Source: a virus | Reading direction: 5' to 3' (one strand) | Virus record (IMG/VR): IMGVR_UViG_3300013132_000033 | Location: 1-64,000 of that record | Length of the DNA: 64,000 bases | Shown here: positions 58,591 through 64,000 of the stretch, one piece after another | Position numbering within the stretch: position 1 is the first letter of the stretch | How the letters are laid out: each line of letters begins with the position of its first letter | Made by a program: the position numbers and the translations under genes | The notes under the pieces: model-generated | Told to the model about the DNA's origin: nothing | Database searches by the model: none | Seen by the model: the letters and a program-made list of their open reading frames with translations, nothing else

Positions 58591-58723
58591 GTTTTAATGT
58601 TTTAATTAAACGGAACCCCAAGCCGCCGTAGCGGTAGTCGGGCGTGTCGCCGCTGCGATCCGCCACCCGGCAGTACTGCGGGTAGCCGTACCACGACCCG
58701 CCGCGAATATACTTATAATTCAT
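58583..58723 (-). CDS. Cassette 11: GC-rich FGE C-terminal micro-protein (46 aa)
   Basis: Begins MNYKYIRGGSW with variable core WYGYPQYCRVADRSGDTPDY and closing GLGFRLIKTLK. It is one of four GC-rich units; most variable codons end in C while their first two bases differ from the other GC-rich units. It shares its N-terminal ten codons almost exactly with cassette 10. Best match of all units to a textbook FGE C-terminus (GGSW, CRVA-R, GFRL). Confidence 0.7.
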   Translation of the reverse strand: MNYKYIRGGSWYGYPQYCRVADRSGDTPDYRYGGLGFRLIKTLKHG

Positions 58724-58857
58724 TATTTCAGTTTTTTAATTAAACGAAATCCTAAGACTTTGTAGCGGTGATCCAGCTCGTCTAAGTACTGAAAATCGGG
58801 CAAGCAACCGATTGCTAGGCTACCATAGCTACCACCACGAATATACTTATAATTCAT
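58723..58857 (-). CDS. Cassette 10: FGE C-terminal micro-protein (44 aa)
   Basis: Begins MNYKYIRGGSY like cassette 11 and ends VLGFRLIKKLK. The Cys is at residue 18 but CR has become CL (IGCLPDF), and the core is acidic (YLDELDH). Intermediate base composition. Joined to cassette 11 by a TAATG stop/start overlap. Confidence 0.65.
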   Translation of the reverse strand: MNYKYIRGGSYGSLAIGCLPDFQYLDELDHRYKVLGFRLIKKLK

Positions 58858-58994
58858 GTTTTAACTGTTTTAATAAGTCTAAACCCAACATAATTACAAC
58901 AATATTGTTGATGACTCCACAATCGATCTGATGATTTACACGCTAGATTATTACTAATCCACGATCCACCATAATTAATAAGATAATTTTTCAT
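58854..58994 (-). CDS. Cassette 9: FGE C-terminal micro-protein (46 aa)
   Basis: Begins MKNYLINYGGSW, has Cys at residue 19 (LACKSSDR), a Gln/Cys-rich core (HQQYCCNY) and ends VGFRLIKTVKT. AT-rich. Joined to cassette 10 by ATGA. Confidence 0.65.
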   Translation of the reverse strand: MKNYLINYGGSWISNNLACKSSDRLWSHQQYCCNYVGFRLIKTVKT

Positions 58995-59131
58995 GATTTT
59001 AATGATTTAGTTAAACGAAAGCCAATGTATTGTGTCCTGAATGACGGTCGATAAGTTGTGCGAAAATCAGTACGGCAAAATTTTAGATTAAAATTATCCC
59101 AACAACCTCCAAAAATAATAAATGTATTCAT
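58991..59131 (-). CDS. Cassette 8: FGE C-terminal micro-protein (46 aa)
   Basis: Begins MNTFIIFGGCW, where Ser of GGSW is replaced by Cys. It has KFCRTDFR at residues 17-24 and ends IGFRLTKSLKS. Joined to cassette 9 by ATGA. AT-rich outside the core. Confidence 0.65.
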   Translation of the reverse strand: MNTFIIFGGCWDNFNLKFCRTDFRTTYRPSFRTQYIGFRLTKSLKS

Positions 59132-59271
59132 GATTTTAATATTTTAATTAATCGAAATCCAACATACAAATATTTGTAAATTGCTTTATTTCTAACATGT
59201 TCTGATGAACGATCAACTATTAAACAATTTTGATGATAAACACCTGTTCCTTTTATAGTTATTTGGTTCAT
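59128..59271 (-). CDS. Cassette 7: divergent FGE C-terminal micro-protein (47 aa)
   Basis: The most divergent intact unit: MNQITIKGTGVY replaces GGSW by GTGV. The Cys is at residue 16 (QNCLIVDR) and the end is VGFRLIKILKS. Joined to cassette 8 by ATGA. AT-rich. Confidence 0.6.
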   Translation of the reverse strand: MNQITIKGTGVYHQNCLIVDRSSEHVRNKAIYKYLYVGFRLIKILKS

Positions 59272-59408
59272 AATTTTAATGATTTAGTTAAACGAAATCC
59301 TAAAGCGTTAGCATGATAATCCAATATACTAAGATTGCGATAAACTGTAAGACAACCGTAGTTAAAACTGCTACATCCACCGCCGCGAATGTTAAAATAT
59401 TTTTACAT
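59268..59408 (-). pseudogene. Cassette 6: FGE C-terminal unit with stop at codon 2
   Basis: The expected start reads ATG TAA; after that the frame is open for 44 codons (YFNIRGGGC ... ALGFRLTKSLKL) and ends at TGA. The body is otherwise a normal unit, with Cys in NYGCLTVYR. The junction with cassette 5 is scrambled relative to the usual TAATG, so neither the start nor the previous stop is intact. It may use another start, be silent, or be decayed. Confidence 0.6.
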
Positions 59409-59539
59409 TTTAATGTTTTAATTAGACGAAAACCAACTATGTTGCTACGACACTCATGTACACCGATGTCACGATATAATACTCGACAACGCTCGGGAAC
59501 GTTAATCCAGCTACCGCTACAAAGAATAAAGGTATTCAT
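59300..59539 (-). CDS. Cassette 5: FGE C-terminal unit with lost stop (44-aa core, 79-aa ORF)
   Basis: Begins MNTFILCSGSW and has RCRVLYR and IVGFRLIKTLK, a complete unit of 44 codons. Its TAA is replaced by TGT, so the frame runs on for 35 more codons out of frame through cassette 6 and adds a hydrophobic tail (FAAVDVAVLTTVVLQFIAIL). The tail is an accident of the lost stop, not a designed membrane segment, as far as I can judge. Confidence 0.55.
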   Translation of the reverse strand: MNTFILCSGSWINVPERCRVLYRDIGVHECRSNIVGFRLIKTLKCKNILTFAAVDVAVLTTVVLQFIAILVYWIIMLTL

Positions 59540-59673
59540 TATTTCAGTTTTTTAATTAAACGGAAGCCAATGCTGAAGTTGCGGAAGTCCGAATCGTCCC
59601 AGCCCCGAAACGCTACCCGGCAGTACTCCGGGGAGCGGTTCCAACTACCTCCAACAATATTAAAGTATTTCAT
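59539..59673 (-). CDS. Cassette 4: GC-rich FGE C-terminal micro-protein (44 aa)
   Basis: MKYFNIVGGSW, variable core NRSPEYCRVAFRGWDDSDF, end SIGFRLIKKLK. GC-rich core with codons such as AAC, CGC, TTC, GAC and GGC at sites that differ in cassettes 2, 3 and 11. Joined to cassette 5 by TAATG. Confidence 0.7.
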   Translation of the reverse strand: MKYFNIVGGSWNRSPEYCRVAFRGWDDSDFRNFSIGFRLIKKLK

Positions 59674-59807
59674 TATTTTAATGTTTTAATTAAGCGAAAG
59701 CCCAAAAAGTTGAAGCGGCGGTCCGGCCCGCTGATGAAGCGATCCGATGCGCGGCAGAACCTGGCAGTGTTGAGCCAGCCGCCGCTAAAAACTACAAATG
59801 TATTCAT
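59673..59807 (-). CDS. Cassette 3: GC-rich FGE C-terminal micro-protein (44 aa)
   Basis: MNTFVVFSGGW (a shifted GG), core LNTARFCRASDRFISGPDRR, end FLGFRLIKTLK. It differs from cassette 2 almost only at the first and second bases of C- or T-ending codons (for example ATC/AAC, AAC/TTC, TAC/CGC, AGC/AAC), while the frame codons are identical. Joined to cassette 4 by TAATG. Confidence 0.7.
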   Translation of the reverse strand: MNTFVVFSGGWLNTARFCRASDRFISGPDRRFNFLGFRLIKTLK

Positions 59808-59941
59808 TATTTTAATGTTTTAATTAAGCGAAAGCCGAGATGGCTGAAGCGGTAGTCCGGCCCGTAGAAGTTGCGATACGAAGCGCAGCAGTACACGGCA
59901 TTGATGACCCAGCTGCCGCCTTTTATAATAAAGTATTTCAT
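59807..59941 (-). CDS. Cassette 2: GC-rich FGE C-terminal micro-protein (44 aa)
   Basis: MKYFIIKGGSW, core VINAVYCCASYRNFYGPDYR, end HLGFRLIKTLK. GC-rich and closest to cassette 3. The last 21 bases before the stop are the same as in cassette 3. Joined to cassette 3 by TAATG. Confidence 0.7.
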   Translation of the reverse strand: MKYFIIKGGSWVINAVYCCASYRNFYGPDYRFSHLGFRLIKTLK

Positions 59942-60072
59942 TATTTAAGTTTTTTGATTAATCGAAAACCAAGATATTTTTCGCAATATCTTAATTTATC
60001 ATAACTAGATATTGTTATACGGCAGTTTGTAATACTATTATAACTACCGCCTTTAATTATAATTTGTTTCAT
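59941..60072 (-). CDS. Cassette 1: FGE C-terminal micro-protein (43 aa)
   Basis: First unit after the hairpin: MKQIIIKGGSY, core NSITNCRITISSYDKLRYC, end LGFRLIKKLK. AT-rich. Starts 57 bases after the end of the 202-aa FGE-like gene and is joined to cassette 2 by TAATG. Being first, it is the unit most likely to be translated if only one is. Confidence 0.65.
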   Translation of the reverse strand: MKQIIIKGGSYNSITNCRITISSYDKLRYCEKYLGFRLIKKLK

Positions 60073-60093
60073 TGTCAAGTAGTGTTAAAATTT

Positions 60094-60127
60094 AAAAAGG
60101 GGGCTGCTGTTAACAACCCCCTTAAAA
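60094..60127 (-). terminator. Hairpin/terminator between FGE N-part and the cassette array
   Basis: On the - strand AAGGGGG pairs with CCCCCTT, extended inward by TTGTT/AGCAG with G-T pairs and an AAC loop, then a T-run follows. It is a good rho-independent terminator or attenuator between the 202-aa gene and cassette 1. Its palindromic arms with A/T flanks could also work on the other strand. Confidence 0.8.
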
Positions 60128-60129
60128 AA

Positions 60130-60738
60130 TTATTTAGGTAGTGGCATGTTTTGATCTACGGACTGAGGAATTCGTTTGTTACGATAAAAATCAATAAAGT
60201 TTTGATTTGTAACGTTTGGAACAATAGGTCCATAGACACTATTAGTCCATTCCCACACGTTGCCGCTCATATCATACAGACCAATTGAATTTGGTTTTTT
60301 CAAACCAACAGGATGTGTTTCTCCGCCGGAATTTCCATAATACCATGCAACTTCGTCAATATTATCAGAACCTGCGTATTTATGTGAAGTCATTTCATGA
60401 CCTCCCCTTGCAGCATATTCCCACTGTTCTTCTGTTGGTAATTCATATTTATACTTAGGATCTAACTCATTAAGTTTTGCAATAAATTTTTTGATATCGT
60501 TGTAAGATATATTTTCAACAGGTCGATTTTCCCAATCAGGACGATTTTTAAAATACGATGGATTTTCACCCATCACATCTACCCATTGTTTTTGGGTAAC
60601 AAGAAATGTTGTCATTTCAAAATTTTCAGCAATCTCAACCATTTTGTTACGATTGGGACCGAAAAGAAATTTACCAGCAAGTACTTTTATAGTGCTGAAA
60701 TTTGGGAGTGTTGGTTTAAAACCTTTTGGTTTAGCCAT
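60130..60738 (-). CDS. FGE-sulfatase-like protein lacking its C-terminal part (202 aa)
   Basis: Formylglycine-generating-enzyme/SUMF1-like domain (C-type-lectin-like fold). Visible blocks: TTFLVTQKQWVDVMGENPSY (43-62), RPVENISYNDIKKFIAKLN (72-90), LPTEEQWEYAARGG (100-113) and SIGLYDMSGNVWEWTNSVYG (151-170). Normal members continue with RGGSW...CR...GFRL over about 45 residues; here the protein instead ends after a polar tail (FYRNKRIPQSVDQNMPLPK) at a normal TAA. The missing part is encoded twelve times in the adjoining array. Catalytic cysteines of true FGE are absent, so binding rather than catalysis is more likely. It follows the DNA polymerase by 12 bases. Confidence 0.85.
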   Translation of the reverse strand: MAKPKGFKPTLPNFSTIKVLAGKFLFGPNRNKMVEIAENFEMTTFLVTQKQWVDVMGENPSYFKNRPDWENRPVENISYNDIKKFIAKLNELDPKYKYELPTEEQWEYAARGGHEMTSHKYAGSDNIDEVAWYYGNSGGETHPVGLKKPNSIGLYDMSGNVWEWTNSVYGPIVPNVTNQNFIDFYRNKRIPQSVDQNMPLPK

Positions 60739-60750
60739 TTTGAAATTTTT

Positions 60751-61688
60751 TTAAAATAGTGAATGTTTTGGTTTAAATTTAACTACTTCGTTATTTGCTT
60801 GAACGATGTAGTATTGATAATTAATATTATAATCTTTTGGATTAGTACTTTGAACTTGATTTAATAATTGACTATAATATGATTTTCCTTTTTGAGGATG
60901 CGCATTGAGATATTCATACGATCCTTTTGAATATACTTTTTTAAATATCATACCTGTTTTAGATATGATATATCTTATTGTCTTTGGTAATTTAGTTACA
61001 GTATTATTATTTGTGATACCTATAAAAGAACTATCTTGTTTAGCCCTAACGCCTATACAATAATCAAAAATATTATCACCATTAATAATTGTATCTTCTA
61101 CAGGTGTGTTATACAAAAAATAATTATAAATAGCTTTTCTAACTATTAATTCAGATTTATTTTTATGTAACGGTAAATTTTCAAACTCAAAACTACCTTT
61201 ACATTTTGCTTTACCATTAGTATAAATTGCAATATAATTGTTGACATCTCGAATAATCATTTTACTATAATAAGCGTATTCTAATTGAAGTCTAGTTATA
61301 GACTCCCATTGTTTACAAATATTATAATATTCTGATTCATGTTGTTTTCTAAGTTTACAAGTTAAACCGTCTGTATTTATTTGAATAAGTGTCAAATCAG
61401 GTATTTCCATTAATTGTTCAGCTAACATTGTTAACATTAACTGACCATTAATAGTTGTAGATAATGTATATTTAAAATCACGTAACCAAGAAGTTTCTTC
61501 ATTACTTTTACCGTAGACACTATTAGCAGCTTCTTTATAACCGGCAACAATAACAAAATCTCCATTTTTACCTTTTGCTTTTTCACGTAATCTTACATCT
61601 ACAATATCTTCTTTGTAAACTCTACTAAATTCTTCTCCTAAATGTTCAGGATATAAATTATTTACTGTAGCTATACTTGGGTATAGTG
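60751..61688 (-). CDS. Family B DNA polymerase, exon 2 (polymerase half)
   Basis: Exon 2 begins with CA CTATAC, which completes motif A (DVA|SLYPSI) when joined to exon 1. Motif B is VAGYKEAANSVYGKSN (about residues 345-360 of the spliced protein), and motif C is IQINTDGLTCKL with D405, where the usual DTD reads NTD. The joined gene is 1833 bases, exactly 610 codons plus TAA, with one frame across the splice. The enzyme should replicate the phage genome with the DnaB-like helicase and primase of this operon. Confidence 0.85.
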
Positions 61689-61706
61689 CATACCCTCTGA
61701 ATATTT

Positions 61707-62501
61707 CTATTCAGTTTGGACTTTATCATCAATTAAAACCTTATTCCACCAATATCCATACATACTTGGTTTTTCACCACTACATACTGCATAAATATTG
61801 TGTCGTTTGTAATCAGGGTTTTGCTCTAACAATTCATAAACGGTATTCCATCTTTTTATTAAAGTTTGTTTATCTTTAGTATATTGATCTATATAATATT
61901 TAGTTATTTTTTGAGATTGCTTTAATATATCCTGTTTTTTAATTTCAGGATTATTTTCATATTTTTGTTTTCTAGTATATACACCTTTTACTTGAATTTC
62001 ATATGGAACTTTTTTTCTATTACCTTCTTTAAAAGTTTTTAATATCTTTTCTGACATTATTTTCTTTTGTTCTTCTGTCCATTTATTATTAAAATTTGGA
62101 TTGAGTTCTCCTTTCATTCTTTTTTTTAATAATTCTCTTGTTTTTTCATGAACAAAAGATTGGGAAGAAGAATCTTGTCTAAGATTATATCCATAATTTA
62201 AATCAGTAGTATTGTAATACTTCATCCAATATAATTCTCTGTCTTTAATATTATTTTGAAAATTTTCTGAATGAATATCTATTTCTTCTAAAATTTCATA
62301 TATAAAATTATTTTTTCCATATTTATGCCAAGAATTAATTAAATATCTATTACAATCTTTAGATTTACTAGTTAACCCGCAAATATGATTTGCAATTCTA
62401 TTATTAATATTAATTGATTTTCCAATATACCTTTTTCCGTTTATTATATTGATAATGCAATAAATTCCCGATTTGTTTTTAAGTTGTTTGTTTATCTTCA
62501 T
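61707..62501 (-). CDS. GIY-YIG homing endonuclease in the intron (264 aa)
   Basis: N-terminal GIY-YIG nuclease: KSGIYCIINIINGKRYIGKS (GIY 12-14, YIG 25-27) with NRIANHICGL and a downstream catalytic-region glutamate (ILEEIDIH). A NUMOD3-like repeat follows (KGELNPNFNNKWTEEQKKIM, about 130-150), and a NUMOD1/HTH-like C-terminus (NIYAVCSGEKPSMYGYWWNK). Such enzymes cut intronless alleles and spread the intron. The frame stops at TAG 61707-61709 and overlaps the intron's P7 3' strand and part of P9, so translation and folding compete. It has its own promoter-like element upstream. Confidence 0.9.
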   Translation of the reverse strand: MKINKQLKNKSGIYCIINIINGKRYIGKSININNRIANHICGLTSKSKDCNRYLINSWHKYGKNNFIYEILEEIDIHSENFQNNIKDRELYWMKYYNTTDLNYGYNLRQDSSSQSFVHEKTRELLKKRMKGELNPNFNNKWTEEQKKIMSEKILKTFKEGNRKKVPYEIQVKGVYTRKQKYENNPEIKKQDILKQSQKITKYYIDQYTKDKQTLIKRWNTVYELLEQNPDYKRHNIYAVCSGEKPSMYGYWWNKVLIDDKVQTE

Positions 62502-62520
62502 ATCTTTTTTAAATTTATTA

Positions 62521-62552
62521 CAAAGATACGACGTTTCTTCTCTATATCCAAA
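62521..62552 (-). promoter_or_regulatory. Bacteroidota-type promoter for the intron endonuclease
   Basis: On the - strand TTTG (62552-62549), a 20-base spacer and TATCTTTG (62528-62521) match the Bacteroidota primary-sigma consensus TTTG-N19-21-TAnnTTTG in full. It lies inside the intron, 20 bases before the endonuclease ATG, so host sigma factor could express the endonuclease independently of the polymerase transcript. Confidence 0.7.
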
Positions 62553-62780
62553 TATTTTAACAACTTTAACAAAACTTTAACGTTTTAATGCTTCCTGTTA
62601 AGTCTCTGAACCTTATTCTCATATTTTTGTGAGAATCTTGGCTGCGGATTGACCAATACTTTCTCTTTTTACTATACTCAATTGATTAGATTGACCACTA
62701 TATACATCACTGTCATAGTTTAGTAAGAAAGTCTCTAAGGTTATTCCCGCAATTTAAGAAGTTTTAGTTGCGCCACTTTA

Positions 62781-63675
62781 ACGCAACATCGGCATCAAGA
62801 ATTATCCAATCATTGTCAGCATTTACAATTTCAGTATTTACACTACCATGTATACCGCCTTTACCATAATCAAATTGAAATCCTTTATAAATAAAAGATT
62901 TATTAAATTTTTCTGTTGGTTCAATATTTTTATCTTTAAACCAATTTAATAAACCTTGTAATTCTATATTTTTAAATTGTATATACGGAAAAAGTATATC
63001 TTTTACATATACATTTGTACGTATAGTTTGTTTTTTACTAATTTCTTTTTTATTAGCTTTAACTGCTTTACAGTATAAATCTAACATTAATTCTGATCCT
63101 ATTTTACTATTACTAGCATTTATAAAATTTATACCATATTTGCTAGTTAAACTTATTCTTAACTGTAATTCTTTTTCATACAGTTTAAATAATTGATCTG
63201 TAGCATTTACATCATTAATACAATATTTTATAGTAGCATCAGCTTCTTCTCTTGAATTAACATGACCATGATAAGGCATATCTTCAAGATTTGGCCAATC
63301 AACCATAAATTCACACCATTTTAAACTTACCATTCTGTTTTTATTATCAAGATGTAATATCTTGTAAATATCAACATTAAATATAGTTCGTTTGTATATA
63401 GGAACAATTATTTCTTCTTGTTCAATTATTCTTACTGTATATTCATGAATTTGTTTAGCAGTTAACTTTCTTAATTTTAACAGTTCGATAATTTGACCAT
63501 CAAAATTTAAATTGTTATATCCGCGTAAAGAATTAACAGTTTTTAAAAAAGCTACTAATTCATTATACTCATTTTTCCAATCACTTATTTCAAAGATTTT
63601 ATAATTATCTTCATTTTTAAATACAGCACAAAAGAAATTAGGTAGAGTTTCTACATCATAAGTCCAATTTGCCAT
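62781..63675 (-). CDS. Family B DNA polymerase, exon 1 (exonuclease half)
   Basis: 298 codons plus one base. The 3'-5' proofreading exonuclease is intact: ExoI in WTYDVETLP (D7, E9), ExoII in RGYNNLNFDGQII, ExoIII in KYCINDVNATDQLF (Y...D). Exon 1 ends in the first half of polymerase motif A (ILDADVA plus T). Unspliced reading adds only LKWRN before a stop. The exon's end forms P1 with the intron guide sequence. Its start overlaps the upstream partial gene by 20 bases. Confidence 0.85.
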
Positions 63676-64000
63676 AAGAAATATTGACTATCTTTAATTG
63701 CATTGCAAAATTATTTTTACAATATTGTTTCCAATATTTTGATGTATAATGATCTGGAGTTTCCAATCGTCTAAGAAATATTTGAATTCCTAACTTTAAC
63801 TTTTTGTCTTCAGTATTTTTAAATACTTCTTTTAGATTAGCAATTCTTAACCTTAATTTATTAGTTTCTAGATTTAATTGACGTTTATCAATTAAACCTG
63901 GAATACCAGTAGTATATGCTAATATACCATCAGTATGATAATTTGGAGGATCTTTGGGTTCATTTACTGATTGCTGATAAGGTTTATTACTAGCTTCCTC
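63656..64000 (-). CDS. Hypothetical protein upstream of the polymerase (partial)
   Basis: An open - strand frame enters from the right edge and ends at TGA 63658-63656, inside the start of the polymerase gene. The 114 visible residues are basic and helical, with NYHTDGILAYTTGIPGLIDK and LKLGIQIFLRRLETPDHY. No family recognised. The 20-base overlap suggests co-expression with the polymerase. Confidence 0.65.
   Translation of the reverse strand, partial: EEASNKPYQQSVNEPKDPPNYHTDGILAYTTGIPGLIDKRQLNLETNKLRLRIANLKEVFKNTEDKKLKLGIQIFLRRLETPDHYTSKYWKQYCKNNFAMQLKIVNISYGKLDL

Larger units (their letters stand above)
58453..60072 (-). repeat. Tandem array of 12 FGE C-terminal cassettes
   Basis: Twelve head-to-tail units of 132-144 bases each encode one short ORF with the same layout: a start region, G-G-S-W/Y (or a close variant), a Cys at residue 17-19, a variable core and the ending GFRL-x-K-x-x-K. 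Neighbouring units usually share one to four bases as TAATG or ATGA. The pattern is the C-terminal segment of the FGE-sulfatase/C-type-lectin-like fold, and it is missing from the 202-aa protein encoded just upstream. Four units (2, 3, 4, 11) are strongly GC-rich in an AT-rich genome. Confidence 0.85.
61689..62780 (-). ncRNA. Group I intron in the DNA polymerase gene (1092 nt)
   Basis: Core elements are readable on the - strand: P (ATTGCGGGAATAACC, 62739-62753), Q (AATCCGCAGC, 62641-62650), R (GTTCAGAGACTT, 62600-62611) and S (GATAAAGTCC, 61718-61727). GACTT in R pairs with AAGTC in S to form P7. A P9 hairpin covers 61697-61714. Exon GTTGCGT pairs with guide GCGCAAC, giving the U-G pair at the 5' site (P1). 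Guide AGTG pairs with exon-2 CACT (P10). The intron ends in G. Excision restores motif A of the polymerase exactly. Confidence 0.9.

Noticed and set aside
59300-59430. Real membrane-tail protein from the extended cassette 5 frame
   Set aside because: The hydrophobic tail arises only because the cassette 5 stop is lost and the frame runs across cassette 6 in a shifted phase.
59300-59555. Antisense + strand ORF over the cassette array (59313-59555)
   Set aside because: It is the shadow of the cassette frames, opposite to the operon, with no recognisable product.
58453-60072. CRISPR array or other regular non-coding repeat
   Set aside because: The spacing is regular (about 135 bases), but repeats are not identical palindromic units and every unit is a coding frame ending in GFRL-type codons.
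60055-60080. TTGACA...TATAAT promoter before cassette 1
   Set aside because: TTGACA and TATAAT are both present on the - strand, but the spacer is only 11 bases and Bacteroidota do not use this consensus.
62765-62785. Splice site placed after GTT (giving DVYALYPS)
   Set aside because: It also restores the frame, but it would put an A-U pair at the 5' site and lose the P10 pairing; the site after GCGT gives the U-G pair, P10, a terminal G and the canonical DVASLYPS.
1-64000. Reverse transcriptase or DGR template repeat in the window
   Set aside because: I looked for RT-type YxDD/QGxxxSP motifs in the large ORFs and for an A-rich copy of the cassettes; none was found here. The DGR idea therefore rests on the codon pattern only.
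1-64000. TAG stop-codon reassignment, known in some crAss-like phages
   Set aside because: Large genes are open with the standard code, and TAG ends two good genes (6289-6291 and 61707-61709) at sensible places.
1-64000. tRNA genes, integrase, attachment site or replication origin
   Set aside because: No cloverleaf with a TTCGANN loop, no recombinase motif and no clear iteron cluster was seen; small tRNAs could still be missed by eye.

Overview
This 64 kb window reads as part of the genome of a crAss-like phage (Crassvirales) of a Bacteroidota host. The evidence is an AT-rich genome, two large blocks of genes facing each other, and a run of giant virion proteins that includes a DxDxD-type phage RNA polymerase. 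The replication genes and the one clear promoter (TTTG-N20-TATCTTTG, the Bacteroidota form) agree with this. Every large frame is open under the standard code, and TAG, TGA and TAA all serve as stops. No tRNA, CRISPR array, integrase or reverse transcriptase was found.

Positions 1-38.8 kb, + strand: late (virion and lysis) genes. In order: tail-fibre-like proteins, a holin, small unknown proteins, a metallophosphatase, a RecB-like nuclease, tail ring proteins with an IHF/HU-like protein, and the large tail stabilization (muzzle-type) protein. Then come the putative ejected cargo proteins of 805, 887 (with a peptidoglycan-binding repeat), 2153 and 2343 aa. The 2343-aa protein carries an N-terminal zincin motif and the RNA polymerase catalytic motif. 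After these lie a cell-wall-hydrolase-like protein, a complete ferritin, a degenerate ART-like protein, a DUF5675 protein and a 1358-aa protein with a RecB-like nuclease. The block ends at a bidirectional terminator near 38.87 kb.

Positions 38.9-64 kb, - strand (transcribed right to left): DNA metabolism genes. Reading with transcription: an unknown partial gene, family B DNA polymerase, an FGE-sulfatase-like N-terminal protein and its cassette array, class II ribonucleotide reductase, SF2 helicase, unknowns, DnaB-like helicase, Sak4/RecA-like ATPase, a putative SSB and a DnaG-like primase. These are followed by an amidoligase island (two class I glutaminase-like amidohydrolases, GNAT, amidoligase, ATP-grasp, class II glutamine amidotransferase, second amidoligase). 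Last come an Hjc-like nuclease, MazG- and dATP/dGTP-pyrophosphohydrolase-like enzymes and two tiny membrane proteins.

Two features stand out. (1) At 58.45-60.74 kb a 202-aa protein contains only the N-terminal part of the FGE-sulfatase (C-type-lectin-like) fold. Downstream lie twelve tandem micro-ORFs of about 44 codons, each encoding a different version of exactly the missing C-terminal part (GGSW...CR...GFRL). They are joined by stop/start overlaps. In the four GC-rich cassettes the first two codon bases vary while the third stays fixed, which resembles adenine mutagenesis by a diversity-generating retroelement; no RT or template repeat is present here. (2) The DNA polymerase gene is interrupted inside catalytic motif A by a 1092-nt group I intron with a GIY-YIG endonuclease. 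Its splice sites can be placed to the base, and the endonuclease appears to have its own Bacteroidota-type promoter inside the intron.
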